The notes: generated by a model not told the origin, from the letters alone. A stretch of DNA of 64,000 nucleotides from Pneumocystis sp. 'macacae' (GCA_018127085.1 CM030730.1:337501-401500); one strand, 5' to 3'; positions 50,922 to 62,900 are shown, counted from the stretch's first letter. Program-made: numbers and translations.

Positions 50922-52597
50922 ATGAACTTGGTATAGTATTTCTGAATATGATTTTATCACTTATAAAAATTTTGCAGGAACTTTTAAACCCATTTTCCCA
51001 GGAATATCCAGAAAGTTTAATGTCATCACTTTGTAATTATTTATTTTGAAAAGTAAATAGGCTGATGAAATCAGCGTATGGACATGCGATGTTAATTCGA
51101 TTTAATAAAAAAGGTGATCATTTAGCAGCAGGTCTTTTTGATGGCGTGGTTATTATATGGGATTTGTTAACAAATGGTGTTTCAAGAGTGCTAAAAGGGC
51201 ATACTAGGCCTATTCAATCTGTTTGGTACATATTTTTTACATCTTTACCAACTAATATTTTTAAAATAGTTGGTCTATTGAAGGTCGATACTTATTATCT
51301 GCTGCTCGTGATTGGAGATGTGTATTATGGGATCTTAAGGATGGTTCTCGTATAAAAACAATTCGTTTTAATGCACCTATTTGGGGTGCTGAATTGCATC
51401 CATTTAACAGGTTTTTTTTGACTACTCTTATTATTTTCAATATTAAAAACAAAAGAGAAATTTTTGTTGCATCTCTTCTTGAAGATGTCCCTATTCTTAC
51501 TGATATATCAAGAGGAGATATTCAGAAGCATGTTCTTCCAACAGTTCCAAAAAGACCTTTAAAGGAAGGCGCAGAGGAAGGGGAAATTGATGAAAAATTA
51601 GCATCACAAGATACAAAACAATTTACACTCGTTTGTACATTTAATAGTACTGGAAATTATATTTATAGTGGCACTACAAAAGGTTGGCTTAACATTATAT
51701 CGAGTACATCTTTTGAAGTAAGTTCTAAAATATATTATTTTGAATCTATAAATAAATATATATATAAGATAGTTTATTCTTGCCGCTTAACTAATTCAAA
51801 TATCAAACAAATACGTTTAAGTCCAACCGGAAAAACACTTGTTATAAATTCAACTGATAGGATTATTCGGACCCTTTCTGTCGTTGATGATCCAGAAAAT
51901 TTAAATGATTCATTGATTGAAGTAGAACATAAATTTCAAGATGTTATTAACAGGTTCCAATGGAATGCATGTGCTTTTAACTGTTCTGGAGAATATGTTA
52001 TGGGTAATTTTTTTGTATAAAATCTTTTTTTAACTTTTACTTTAGCATCTACTTATCAATCTGCTCATGTAATTTACATATGGGATAGAAACACTGGGTC
52101 TCTTGTAAAAATTTTAGAGGGGCCTAAAGAAGAATTTATTGATATTGATGTATAAATTTATATTTTTTCTCGATTTTAATTCTTATTTCAAATAGTGGCA
52201 TCCAGTTTATCCTCTTATTGCAGCAGCAGGCTTAGAGACGGGAACTATTTACATTTGGTCTGTTCCGCAAACAGAAGGGTGGTCAGCTTTTGCACCAGAT
52301 TTTACCGAATTAGAAGAAAATGTTTTGTATGAGGAACGAGAAGATGAATTTGATATTGTTCCAGAAGAAAGCAAAAAAAACATAATTAATAATAAAGATG
52401 ATGACGATGTAGATATAACAACTATCGATAATGTTCAAAGTACTATAGGATCTACTCATATAGAAGGGTTTTTGCTGCCAGTACTATTTGACAGCGACTA
52501 TACAAGTTCATCTGAAACAGATAATCAAAAAAAAAATAAAAATTTAAAAAAATTAGAAAACTCTAAAAATAACCCAAAAAGAAAAAGGAACAACTAG
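50922..52597 (+). CDS. SWD1: COMPASS/Set1 complex WD-repeat subunit Swd1 (RbBP5)
   Basis: A beta-propeller subunit of the histone H3 Lys4 methyltransferase complex. The first exon is only 9 nt (50922-50930, ATGAACTTG), spliced at 50978 to give MNLELLNPFSQEYPESL, the RbBP5 N-terminal pattern. WD repeats follow: LIRFNKKGDHLAAGLFDGVV, IIWDLLTNGVSRVLKGHTRP, then across introns GRYLLSAARDWRCVLWDLKD, IRFNAPIWGAELHP, QFTLVCTFNSTGNYIYSGTT, IRTLSVVDD and YIWSVP-like HPVYPLIAAAGLETGTIYIW. An acidic, Lys-rich tail ends at 52597. Introns are about 40-50 nt. RPB1 diverges on the other side. Confidence 0.9.
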
Positions 52598-52696
52598 TTT
52601 CGTTTAAATATTTAAGTGTTGTGTGCAATATTAAAAATAATATATTAGCAATATACAAACATTTTAGTAACCATGTATATATCATAAATGTACAAT

Positions 52697-53582
52697 TTAA
52701 ATATTATTATTTTCATTTCTTGTTTTGTCTCTTAATGAGTTATAGTGTGCACCTATTAATATTAAATTTAGTAGATAGAAATAATTTTGCATACCTAATG
52801 CATACATATGTTGATAATAACTTAATCTGATCGCGCCTTTATCATTTAGAGATGTTTGATTGCTCAATTCATAATTAATCTTTAATGGTGGCCCTCTCAT
52901 TTGTATTAATTCTACGTTAACTTTATACGCTCGTGCTAAAGCAATAATTTCTACTTCACCACCCCACATAGCTGTATGTTCGATATCTTGACAATATAAT
53001 TCTACATCTTTAACTTCTCCTGTTTCATCGTTAAAAAGAAATGGAATAAAATCTTGTTGATGTTCTCGAATATAAGATGCTGCTATGGAACGTAGTTCAA
53101 TGTAACTAACCTATAATAAAAAAACTTTAAAACATATTAAAAAAAAAGTTATTTTACATAAATACCATGCCGAACGGCAAGTTGATCCGAAAATGCTCTA
53201 TATAAGCAGTGCCCATCAGGATTAATCTGCTCGTTTTTAAGCCCGAAAAACTGTTAAAATTAGAAAAATGTTTACATCTTTTTCTTCATAAGACATTTTC
53301 TCGATCGTAGCAATAATGGAATCCTGTTCAATTTTCCTCATATCTACAGAAGATTCATCCTCAAAAACAATTTCATTTCTGATTCTTTCTAACTCCTTTT
53401 TTTTCCTTTCCTACATATATATAATTAATATAGTAAAAAAGAGTTAAAAGACTTACTATACGATTCTTTTGGCGGTTTTTTCGAGGAACATTAGAACTAG
53501 CTGCTATAAATGAATCTGATGATTTTTGTAGTGTAAAACACTCTGAATTGATGTTTTTTATAGATTTATCCGTCATAAGCAT
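52697..53582 (-). CDS. OTU-domain deubiquitinase (Otu2/OTUD6 type)
   Basis: A cysteine protease that removes ubiquitin, of the OTUD6B/Otu2 group linked to translation. The start is at 53580-53582 (or the next Met, two codons on). A charged helical N-terminus leads to FFGLKNEQINPDGHCLYRAF with the catalytic Asp and Cys (DGHC), then SYIELRSIAASYIREHQQD, IPFLFNDETGEV, and a Trp-Gly motif MWGGEVEIIALARAYKVNVE. After an intron (about 52735-52776) comes GAHYNSLRDKT with the catalytic His. All three catalytic elements are intact. Four short introns. Confidence 0.88.
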
Positions 53583-55287
53583 TACAAGTTTATAAACAAT
53601 TGTGGTCTATCTACTTAAAAATTCCATTTCAATATTTAAGTAAAAAAGTAAAAATTTAACTATATTCTGTAGAATAAAAATATTCTTGAAAAAATGACCT
53701 TTTTAATAATTCAAATAATGTTACTTAAGATATTTCGATTTAGGGTTTAATTTATCCCTTTTTTATAATTGAATATAATAAATCTTTTATAGGAAATATA
53801 TATTAAATAATAATAAAAACACTTTTTTATATGTAATTCATTTATAAAAGAAAAATAAAAAAATAATACTTATTTTACATTATAAATATACAGCGTTACT
53901 TGCATTTTTTATTAAAATAGTATTCATAATGAAAATTACTCATTCATTTCTAACTGTAGATACATGTTTTAATGTTATAATCTATAAAATAGATTGAAAT
54001 ATTTATAAAGTAAGGTTTGTTTTATTGAATAATTAAAAAAAATTATTAAAAATTTTTCATTTCTAACATTTTTAAAATTGTTTAAGATTTTTCAACAAAG
54101 TACTATATTTTTAATATTCTTTTTATCTATTTTGGAAAATTACAGTATGAAATGTCTATATTTTTTCCTTGCTGAGTTTTTTCTTTTTATTTAATTTAAA
54201 TATTTTAATTCTTTTATTTGCACAATTTTGGTAATTTTTGATTGAATTCTTTTTAACTAATTCTTTATTTTTTATAAATCGAACATGGTTGTCAAATTCT
54301 TCAAGTATGCCTTAGTAATCCTCAGACTATGATAATTTGTTACGAATTTGTTAATATTAAAAAAATATCTTTATTACGCATATTCAACATAAAAGCATTA
54401 GTTTTCATACCAAACTTTCCAATAAGAAAAAAGAACTCGATCAATAATCAGGTTCTTACGTTTTCTATAGCTTGAAAGATCAAGATATGAAAGTAAAATA
54501 GTATATTATAATATATTATAAATTTTAATGTATTTAATACAAAAAATAGCATAAAAATAATATATATATTGTATTTTGTTAAGATAATAGTGGTACCAAA
54601 AACTTTCTAGCTTATACTTTTAATTTTTTCTAAGAACTAAGAAACATAATTTATTTTCTTAGAATTATTAATTTGGTTTTGTTCTTATTTGAGATCATTA
54701 CTTTAACAATTATTTTAAGAATCATTGCAATAAATATATAGAATACTAATATAGGAAAAACACTCGGTTTCTTTTAATTATTTATTTTAATTAATAATTA
54801 TTTCAACTAGATTCAGTCCTTTTAAATACTGTATTAAGCTAATAAAATATTCCAGAGAAGTTTATTTTTGCGGTTGCTAGAGAATTTATTTAACATTTGA
54901 ATTTAGCGGTTATGTATTTCTGTTTTACGATGACAATTTTTACAAAAACACATCTTTTGTGCATCTAGTTTATTAAAAACTAGAGTTTTAAATCAATTAA
55001 ATAAATGAGTTATGGCATTCTAAATTTTGCTTTAATGTTTTAGATTAATATTTATTAAAAATCTATTAGTTTTGACATTTTTTCTTTAAATTGTTATTTT
55101 TAAGGTTAGTTAATGAAGTTTATATTTTTTCGTATTTGATGAAAGAAATGTATCGTATTATGAGTAACTAGGATTGAATAATTTTATTCATGAAGATATC
55201 TTAATCTTCTCTCTGATTTTTTTTAAATTAAGGTCTTTAAATGATTTATCATTAACAAATACCTAGTATATTTTGAATACATAATTT
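53583..55287. other. Long AT-rich gene desert
   Basis: About 1.7 kb of AT-rich, stop-rich sequence between divergent genes (OTU and mitochondrial LysRS). Homopolymer runs are common. I find no coding or tRNA pattern. Confidence 0.5.
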
Positions 55288-57100
55288 ATGTTAATACATT
55301 TGCATCAAGGTTTTTTAGTTCGTGGATTAATTGGAAATAAATGGTTTTCATTGAAAAATTACATGTTTTTTGCACGAACATTTAATATTTCTAAAAAAAG
55401 GAATTACAGTATAGATGATCGCCATGATAATCTTTTAAAAGAAGGAATTGAGTTATATCCAAGAATACGTTCTGATAAAAAGTATCTGGAAATCTCTCAT
55501 GCTATCAATAAATGGAAAAAAATACTAAAAAACGGTGAGCGTGCTTTAAGTGCTGGAGAAGTTACTATAAGAGGTAATAATTATGTTTTTATTAGTGAAT
55601 ATTTCCTTACATATTATTCAGGACGAATATTTTCAGTAAGAATATCTTCTTCAAAGCTTTTCTTTTATGATATATATGCCTCTGGTGCAAAAATACAGGC
55701 AGTTTGCTCTCTTCGAGCATATAAGGGTGATCCATCCATTTTTTTAAAAATTAATCGTAATTTACGAAAAGGGGATGCTGTTGGTTTATAAATATTTTGC
55801 ACTTCTTAGTTTTAAAGGCTAAAAAAATTTTAGAAATGATTGGCATTTTGGGAAAAACGAATGTTGGAGAATTTTCGATATTTATTACATCAAAGATACA
55901 ATTACTTGCTCCTTGTGTTCATCCGTTACCATCAAAAATAAAAGATGTCAAGAAGCGTTTTGAAAATAGGCATGTAGATTTTTTAATACATCCTGAAACA
56001 TCTGGTTATATAGTTCTACGTTCTAAAATATTAACATATGTTCGTACATTTTTATTAAATAGGAATTTTTTAGAAGTAGAGACACCTATTTTAGGTGGAT
56101 TAACTGGAGGAGCAAATGCTCGTCCATTTTATACATATGCAAACTTTCTTAAAAAGAAGAAAATCCTTCTTAGAATTGCACCAGAATTATGGCTTAAAAG
56201 ATTAATAATTGGCGGGTTTGATAAAATTTTTGAAATTGGGAAATGTTTTCGAAATGAAGGTTTACAAAGATTTATTATTTTAAATCTTAAAAGGAAAATT
56301 AAGATTTCTTAGGTTTAGATTCGAATCACAATCCAGAATTTACAATGTGTGAATTTTATCAAACATATGCATCTTTAGACGACTTAATAGAAATAACTAA
56401 ATTGCTTTTATCTGGACTAGCTAAAGAGTTGGCAAGTAATTGTCTTCTTAAAGACAATATTATTTCACTTGTGAATAATGGTTTTTTAAATAATTATAAA
56501 ATATTGGATTTTATTCCATCTCTTGAGAATTGGCTAAATACTTCTTTTCCTGACCTAGATTCACCATTTGCGATTTCTAAACTCCTTTCTATTGCAAATG
56601 AAAAAAAAATTATTCTTAAAAAACCTCATACAATAAATAGAATTTTAGATCAACTTTCTGACCAATTTTTGCTTTCTCAATCAAATGAACCAACATTTCT
56701 TATTTATCATCCACAAATTATGTCACCACTTGCAAAATCTTCTTTAAGGCATGGTCAAAAAATAGCTCATAGAGGAGAGCTTTATATTTTTGGCAAAGAA
56801 ATCTGTAATTTTTATGAGGAAGAAAACTCTCCATCCGAACAATATTTGAAAATGTTTCGTCAACAAGAAGACCACAATCATAATGATGATTTTACTCTAC
56901 AAATGATGGATTCAGAGTATGTAAACGCACTAAAATGGGGTTTGCCACCAACAGGTGGTTGGGGCATGGGAGTTGATAGACTTTGTATGATTTTATCTGG
57001 TACATCAAAAATTACTGAGGTTTTGTCATTTGGAAACCTTCGGATGACATGTATTTCAAATTTACTTGATTCTGATAAAACGAATACTTATAAAAAATGA
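55288..57100 (+). CDS. MSK1: Mitochondrial lysyl-tRNA synthetase (Msk1)
   Basis: A class II synthetase charging organellar tRNA-Lys. It starts MLIHLHQGFLVRGLIGNKWF; a presequence-like region ends near FARTFNISKKRNYS. The anticodon-binding OB domain has GEVTIRGNNYVFISEYF, SGAKIQAVCSLRAY and RKGDAV joined over an intron to MIGILGKTNVGEFSIF. The catalytic domain has LRSKILTYVRTFLLNRNFLE, VETPILGGLTGGANARPFYT, APELWLKRLIIGGFDKIFEI, GKCFRNEG and, over an intron, LDSNHNPEFTMCEFYQTYAS (motif 2). Motif 3, GGWGMGVDRLCMILSG, lies near 56955-57000. Stop at 57100. The N-terminal extension and divergence from cytosolic LysRS support the mitochondrial form. Confidence 0.92.
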
Positions 57101-57418
57101 TGATAAAAAAGATAGATAAAATAAATAAAACATTCAGAAAAATAAAAATATTTTATAAAAAATATCTTTATCTTTAAATATTTCTGTAAATTAAAAATTC
57201 TCGTTATTCTCAAGGAAACTAATTGCTCTTATATCTTTCTGGAATAATGTACAAAACCTGTTTTCTTTATATCATATTATTTTTAGCTCAAAACACAATA
57301 TTTCTTATATATTTTCATAATATTTTTTATATTTTCCCCGATATAGTATATCTCAATCTTATCCTCTATCAACCTTCGAAGCTACGATCTACATCTTTCT
57401 CTGTGCATGAAGCAGAAG
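57101..57418. promoter_or_regulatory. Intergenic region upstream of lipin
   Basis: About 320 bases; AT-rich on the left, with a pyrimidine-rich stretch (57360-57405) just before the lipin ATG that fits a fungal leader. Confidence 0.4.
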
Positions 57419-59786
57419 ATGCAATACGTCGGAAGGGCATTTGGTACTATGTCCAGGACGTGGTCATCTATTAATCCTGTGCGTATTTTATATTTTAAGA
57501 ATAATATTGATGAATTTTAGGCGACACTTTCAGGTGCAATTGATGTTGTTGTAATAGAGCAAGCAAATGGGGATCTTGCATGTTCACCATTTCATGTGCG
57601 ATTTGGAAAATTTTCTATGCTCCGTCCATCTGAAAAGAAGGTTGATCAAGTCTATGACGGTTTTTTTTAATACATTTTAGGTGACATTTCGAGTTAACAA
57701 TGAAGTAGTTCAATATTCAATGAAATTGGGAGATGAAGGGGATGCATTTTTCGTCTTTAGTACAGAAAGTGATGTGCCTGATGAACTTAAAACATCACCT
57801 GTTATTTCACCCTCAAGTAGTCCACAATCTAGTGAAGAAGTTAGTATATTGTTTCTTATAATTGGCAATGCTAACGTGTTTTTAGACAAGTCTTCAAGAG
57901 CCAGATGATTTTGATTTAAGTGAACATATTTCTCGTTAGTAACTTATAGAAATAGTATTTTATTTTTTTGATTTTATTAGGAGCACAGAGAGATGGAACG
58001 ACTCCGCGTTCATCTGACTTCAATTGCAATGGTCTGAATAATAAATTTATTAAATGCAGCTTTTGACTTTTGTTAAATAGGTGATATTGGAGAAGTAGGT
58101 TTTACGCGCCATGAGTCATGGGATATTTTATCAATCGATCAATCATCAAGTATATCAAATAATATACTTAAAACTCAAATAGTTTCAAATAATAATGCAT
58201 GTTCTGGTTCTAAAAAAACAAATGATGAATTGGTCTTGGGATCAAATACTTTATCCCCTTCTGATCTTAGGGAAGCTCGCTTAAGTGCAATTAAACGTGC
58301 ATCCGAGCTTAGTAAAAGGCTTTTAAGCAGAGATATTCCTACTCATATTACAGATAATGGGGGTATGCTTTGTTTTTATTTTGTTTTGTTCCTTGAAAAA
58401 TAACCTCTTACAGATCTAATATTGGATGTCCGTGGTTATAAATCGTCTGATGAGGCTGAACAAGAAGCAGAAGCTATTGCTCGACGTATTCTTGCGGAGA
58501 TAGGAATTGACCCTAGTGAGTTAGAAAATCTTATCTCTTCTGATTCATATGGAAATATTTGGATTTATGCGAATGAAAATTCAAAAGAAGATGCTATAAA
58601 CAGGGGATCATTATTTGCAAATACTGATATATTTTCTAATGTATTTTTTAGTCTTTTAGTAATTTATATTAATATCGTATAGAATAGTTTAACTGATTTG
58701 TCTTCTAAAATTTCTTTGGCTTCTGCACATGTTTTGGAATCTCAATCTAGACCATCCACGAACACAACAACACATGTTAAAACACTTCGTCTCACTTCAG
58801 AACAATTAGTAATATTTTTCGTTTTTTATATTCTAGTTAATTTTTTTAGAAGTCACTTAATCTTCAATTAGGACAAAATTTGATTTCATTTAGTGTTAAT
58901 AAGGGGAAAGCTACTGTTTCTGCAAACCTTTATTTTTGGAAATATAATACCTCTGTTGTTATTTCTGATATTGATGGCACAATTACTAAGTATATTTGTT
59001 TTTTAATACAATCTATATTTATAAAAATTAGGTCAGATGCTCTAGGACATGTATTAACAATTATTGGCAAGGATTGGACGCATCCTGGTGTTGCAAAGCT
59101 TTACTCTGATATTTATAATAATGGTTTTAATATATTATATCTTACAAGTCGTTCTGTAGGACAAGCAGATTCTACTCGTGAATATTTAAAAAAAATAGAA
59201 CAAAACAGGTATAAATTGCCACTAGGGCCTGTTATTCTTTCCCCTGATCGGACGATTGCAGCTTTAAGAAGGTATCCATGCTCTTTATTTATTTTTTTCC
59301 CCTTATTAATTGTATTTAAGAGAAATGATTTTAAGAAAACCAGAGGTTTTCAAGATATCTTGTTTACGAGATCTACAAAATGTTTTTGGAAAAGATTCAA
59401 ATCCATTTTATGCTGGATTTGGTAATCGGATTACAGATGCATTGTCATACCAGTCTGTCGGAATTCCGCCTACACGAATTTTTACTATTAATTCTTATGG
59501 AGAAGTGTGTATGAAGTTTTTGGAGCTTGCTGGCTATCGTAGTAGCTATATTTCTATGAATGATTTAGTAGATCATTTCTTTCCACCTCAGGGCATGTCT
59601 TTGTTTCAAATGAAGCAAGTGGAATTTATTGATACTTTGTTTTGGCGCAATCCATTACCTCATATCTATGATTCTAATGAAGACGATACACCTTTTTCAG
59701 ATGATGGTGATAATGAAAATGATGATGATATTGATGATGGGATAGAAATATATTCGGATAAACACAGTGTTCATATAGATTTTTAA
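57419..59786 (+). CDS. Lipin, Mg2+-dependent phosphatidate phosphatase (Pah1/Ned1)
   Basis: Converts phosphatidate to diacylglycerol at ER/nuclear-membrane surfaces, controlling the split between storage lipid and membrane synthesis and nuclear shape. It starts MQYVGRAFGTMSRTWSSINP (57419), an amphipathic helix, and splices to ATLSGAIDVVVIEQANGDLA, the N-lip domain (CSPFHVRFGKFSMLRPSEK). The middle is variable and Ser-rich. The C-lip/HAD domain has the catalytic DIDGTIT (DxDxT, about 58963), GKDWTHPGVAKLYSDIYNNG, LTSRSVGQADSTREYL, LGPVILSPDRTIAALRRE, FYAGFGNRITDALSYQSVGI and an acidic tail to 59786. Many short introns. The catalytic Asp pair is intact. Confidence 0.93.
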
Positions 59787-60181
59787 ATTACAGAAAAGCA
59801 TACTGGTTATTACATTTAGGATTCATATATAATACATAACTTATTAACACCTATTCCTCTTGAAAATTTTACGCTTTTGATTTATATACATATGTTTGTA
59901 TTTAAAAGGTTTATACATTTTATACGCTAAAGTTTGCTGAAAATTTATTCATTCGATTATACATATATTTCTTCTAGAAAGCATTTCTCAAGTTTATTCA
60001 GGTATTTGCAATATTACATTAAATTAAGTTATATGTCAAACATCTCAATATATTTTTCTTCCAGTCGATTTTTTGATGGTATTTCATATTACTTCGTTAC
60101 GTGTGTCCTGAAACACTACTCATCTTAGTGGGCTTCCTTGAATATCCGGCTGACATTTGTTCACTGTTGCTTGATTTTCTA
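59787..60181. other. Spacer upstream of TIM10
   Basis: About 395 bases, AT-rich at first and changing to less AT-rich sequence from about 60095 onward. This is the left edge of the right-hand compositional island. Confidence 0.5.
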
Positions 60182-60674
60182 ATGCCATTTTTTGGCCTTG
60201 GATACGGGGGTTCTGGCGCTGGCCAAGCTGTCAACCCTCAGAAGGTTTCTGCTGCTGAAAATGAACTCGACATGATTACCGATCTATTTACAAGGTATTG
60301 ATGCATTGAAACCACTGTACACCGACCTGTAGCACTGCACAAGCAGGCCCCATGTCTGTAGACTCTGTTGCTGCATCTGTGTGTCTATAGTGTTAATTTT
60401 ATTTTTCATTATATTTAAAATACAGTTAACCGTTGTCCGGCAGACTAGTCGATGCTTGTCACAATAAGTGTATTCCTTCTAACTACACTGATAGTGAACT
60501 CAATAAAGGCGAATCAGTCTGCATTGATCGCTGTGTTGCAAAGTTTTTTGAAGTTAATGCGAAAATCGGTGAAGTATGTTTGGCGTTTCTAAAACATTCG
60601 ATTAACCGCTCTAGCATATGCAAACATTGAGTCAAAATGCACGTTCTGGCCTTGGGCAGCCATTTGGTCGCTGA
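60182..60674 (+). CDS. TIM10: Mitochondrial intermembrane-space chaperone Tim10
   Basis: A small Tim that, with Tim9, escorts hydrophobic carriers to the inner-membrane translocase. Exons: 60182-60294, 60444-60573, 60615-60674. It reads MPFFGLGYGGSGAGQAVNPQ, SAAENELDMITDLFTR, then LVDACHNKCIPSNYTDSELN, KGESVCIDRCVAKFFEVN and, after the last intron, HMQTLSQNARSGLGQPFGR. The twin CX3C motifs (CHNKC, CIDRC) are intact and the 100-residue length is normal. The first intron, about 149 nt, is long for this genome. Codon use is visibly less AT-rich than in lipin next door. Confidence 0.95.
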
Positions 60675-61476
60675 GTCTGCTTTTTGTGTTTAGTAGTGTC
60701 TATTCCGCTATATATGCGCCACGCTGAGCACAGTATGCATATAATACACATGCAGCTCTTATAATACAGATTTTATTCAGATGTCTTTTCTAGACTGCTG
60801 TCAAATGCCGCATACACTTCACACTATACATATACAATACACATGCAGAGCATATACATCTTGTACAAGCAAATATTTTATATAAGCATATATAACACGC
60901 ATATACTCTGCATACACTACACATATAACGTGGAATATTGTATATATCGTGACTAATATAGCATATATACTGTATATATAGTGCAATTCTCACACAACAC
61001 ATGTACATTAAATATGAGGAATTAGAATTATAGCATGTACATATATATCCGTGCATATGCACAAATGTCGTGTATATATGTGCATACTCATACTCATGTC
61101 TGTAAAGAGCATGTAGCATATGTATAGATCTATATGCACATATATATGCTTATACATCTATACAGGATAATATGTACAGGATATATATGTAGGAGGGCTG
61201 CAATTGCAGAAAGCATAAATGTGTAGTCAATGCATACGTGTTATGTGCTGTACATGCACTCCCATCCTCTGCATACTCGGTGTTGTGTGCATCATATATA
61301 TTGTATATCATAGACACAAATATACATGTAAACATGCAGACATGTGTGCAGATGCATGCATTGTGCTTATACTGTGTATGCAGTCTGTTCTTTCGTGTCT
61401 AATTTCTATTGGCACTATTGTCCCCGTCCGCTCGGGCTGTAACATAAAATTTGTCTATCGATATCGAGCACCGCCA
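60675..61476. repeat. Alternating TATATAC/TGCATA tract (right island)
   Basis: About 800 bases, of which 60720-61200 consists largely of alternating purine-pyrimidine words (ATATACATGCA, TATATATGTGCATA). No coding signal. From about 61210 the sequence becomes more balanced and then GC-richer, leading into RPL37. Confidence 0.65.
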
Positions 61477-61963
61477 ATGACTAAGGTGAGTTGCAATGCT
61501 TGGCAGCCATGCATGCACTTCTACCACGCATATATTCGGGAAAAAACATCTTTTTTCCTGAATATTCGTGCTGCTGCTGCACACTGCCTCTTTTGCTGTA
61601 TCTTGACTGACCGCTCCAGGGGACATCTTCATTTGGCAAACGACACACAAAAACACATACTCAGTGCAGGCGCTGCGGCCGCCGTGCATACCACATGCAG
61701 AAGTCGACCTGTGCGTCGTGCGGGTATCCTGCAAGCAAGATGCGCCGATGTAAGCTCTCTGTTCTGTCGGCAGCACTAACTCTGCAGACAACTGGTCCTT
61801 CAAGGCAAAACGGCGCAGAACAACTGGCACAGGCCGTATGCGCTATCTAAAACATGTCTACCATCGCTTTCACCATGGCTTCCGTACGGCTCCATACTCT
61901 ATGCATTCAGCTGACTCTGCAGGCACCGGCGAAACCCCAAGACAATCGCGCCAACACACGTAA
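61477..61963 (+). CDS. RPL37: 60S ribosomal protein L37 (eL37)
   Basis: A small zinc-binding protein of the large ribosomal subunit. Four exons, placed by frame and GT/AG: 61477-61485 (only ATG ACT AAG), 61620-61749, 61788-61883, 61923-61963. The product is 91 residues: [91 protein letters not shown]. The zinc ligands CRRC and CASC are intact and the length is normal. Introns are 134, 38 and 39 nt; intron 2 has branch CTAAC. The coding sequence is GC-rich compared with RPL31 in the same window. No single exon stands out as an open frame. Confidence 0.95.
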
Positions 61964-62180
61964 CGCTGCACGGAAAATGCATAAGCGGGCAACATATACT
62001 GTATGTATTCTGTACACGCATTGTATGCGTGTACATGTTTTTGTATGCGAACTGTATACGTATGTATGTTTAGCATGTGTATATATGCGTAGTACATCTA
62101 TATATATGCATAATGTATGCATAGCATATGCATGCTACGCGTGTTGTATCATACTATACACAACTCCAGCACTAATAGTC
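61964..62180. repeat. Alternating TATGTA/GCATGC tract
   Basis: About 215 bases after RPL37 with the same alternating vocabulary as 32.7-33.4 and 60.7-61.2 kb (TATACGTATGTATG, TATATATGCATAATGTATGCATAGCATATGCATGC). Non-coding. Confidence 0.6.
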
Positions 62181-62318
62181 TGCCAATTCATATTTGCCGT
62201 TGTCAGTCGCAGATTGTTCTAAATGCTTGCAGTTTCCATACAGCTGTCTGCTTCAATGCCCTGTCCGTGGCGCATGTCGTGCTGCATGCGTCAGCCGCAT
62301 TCCCTGCTCACTGTTTAC

Positions 62319-62613
62319 CTCGCGGGTTCCGTGGATCGTTTGCATACGTCTCAGACTGCATCATTGCATCGGCAATCCGATATACCCCGTAAAACACAAT
62401 GCCGCCTGCAATAAAGAACGGCATCAGCGGCCGACTGCCCCATCAGCTTGTATTTTCTGCTTTGTGCCTACCTGAATGCCGTCGGCCACTTCTTTCCCCA
62501 CTGCATTGCTTTGTTCGAGACACTCATTCACCACATGCATCAGGGTTAGGGCACTGTTGCCGTGGAAACGACTCCTGACTAGGTTCTGTGCACGAATTGT
62601 CTCCGCCGCGCCT
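62319..62613 (-). CDS. Possible unidentified minus-strand gene in GC-rich DNA
   Basis: Reading the minus strand, 62482-62613 gives RAQNLVRSRFHGNSALTLMH followed by VVNECLEQSNAVGKEVADGI, ending at a good donor (GTAGGC). After an intron-like stretch ending TTTATTGCAG, 62319-62405 is open in one frame (GGIVFYGVYRIADAMMQSET, YANDPRNPR) up to a donor GTAAAC. The helical, hydrophobic character looks protein-like, but the phases of the two pieces do not match directly and I recognise no family. It may be parts of one small membrane or SNARE-like protein, or chance. Confidence 0.25.
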
Positions 62614-62900
62614 GCACCAGTCGTGCACAGGCCTTGCCTGGCTGTGTCTGGACCACCCTGCACTGCAGCAGCGCTGCCCAGCGGGCCAGGTCCAGATGGA
62701 TTCGCCACGGCGGACCCCAGAAGGCTGCGCAGGGCTGGGGCCGGCAGACGCACACTGCATAGGGCCAGGGCTAGGGCCTGAATGCACATGTGCAGGGTTA
62801 GGGCGGACACTGCACGGCCACTCGGCAGACTGGTCCGTGCTGCTTCCAGGGCTAGGGTCAGGGCTGGTTTAGGGCTGGGTCTAGGGCCGGGCAGGGTGCA
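62540..62900. repeat. Scattered telomere-like TTAGGG/CTAGGG words
   Basis: The plus strand has CAGGGTTAGGGC (62541), AGGGCCAGGGCTAGGGCC (62761), CAGGGTTAGGGC (62793), and CAGGGCTAGGGTCAGGGC, TTTAGGGCTGGG, CTAGGGCCGGG and CAGGG between 62847 and 62897. These are degenerate relatives of the TTAGGG telomere repeat, interspersed rather than tandem. Confidence 0.7.

Noticed and set aside
61399..61830. 143-codon minus-strand frame opposite RPL37
   Set aside because: Antisense to the RPL37 exons and introns, which are fixed by strong homology.
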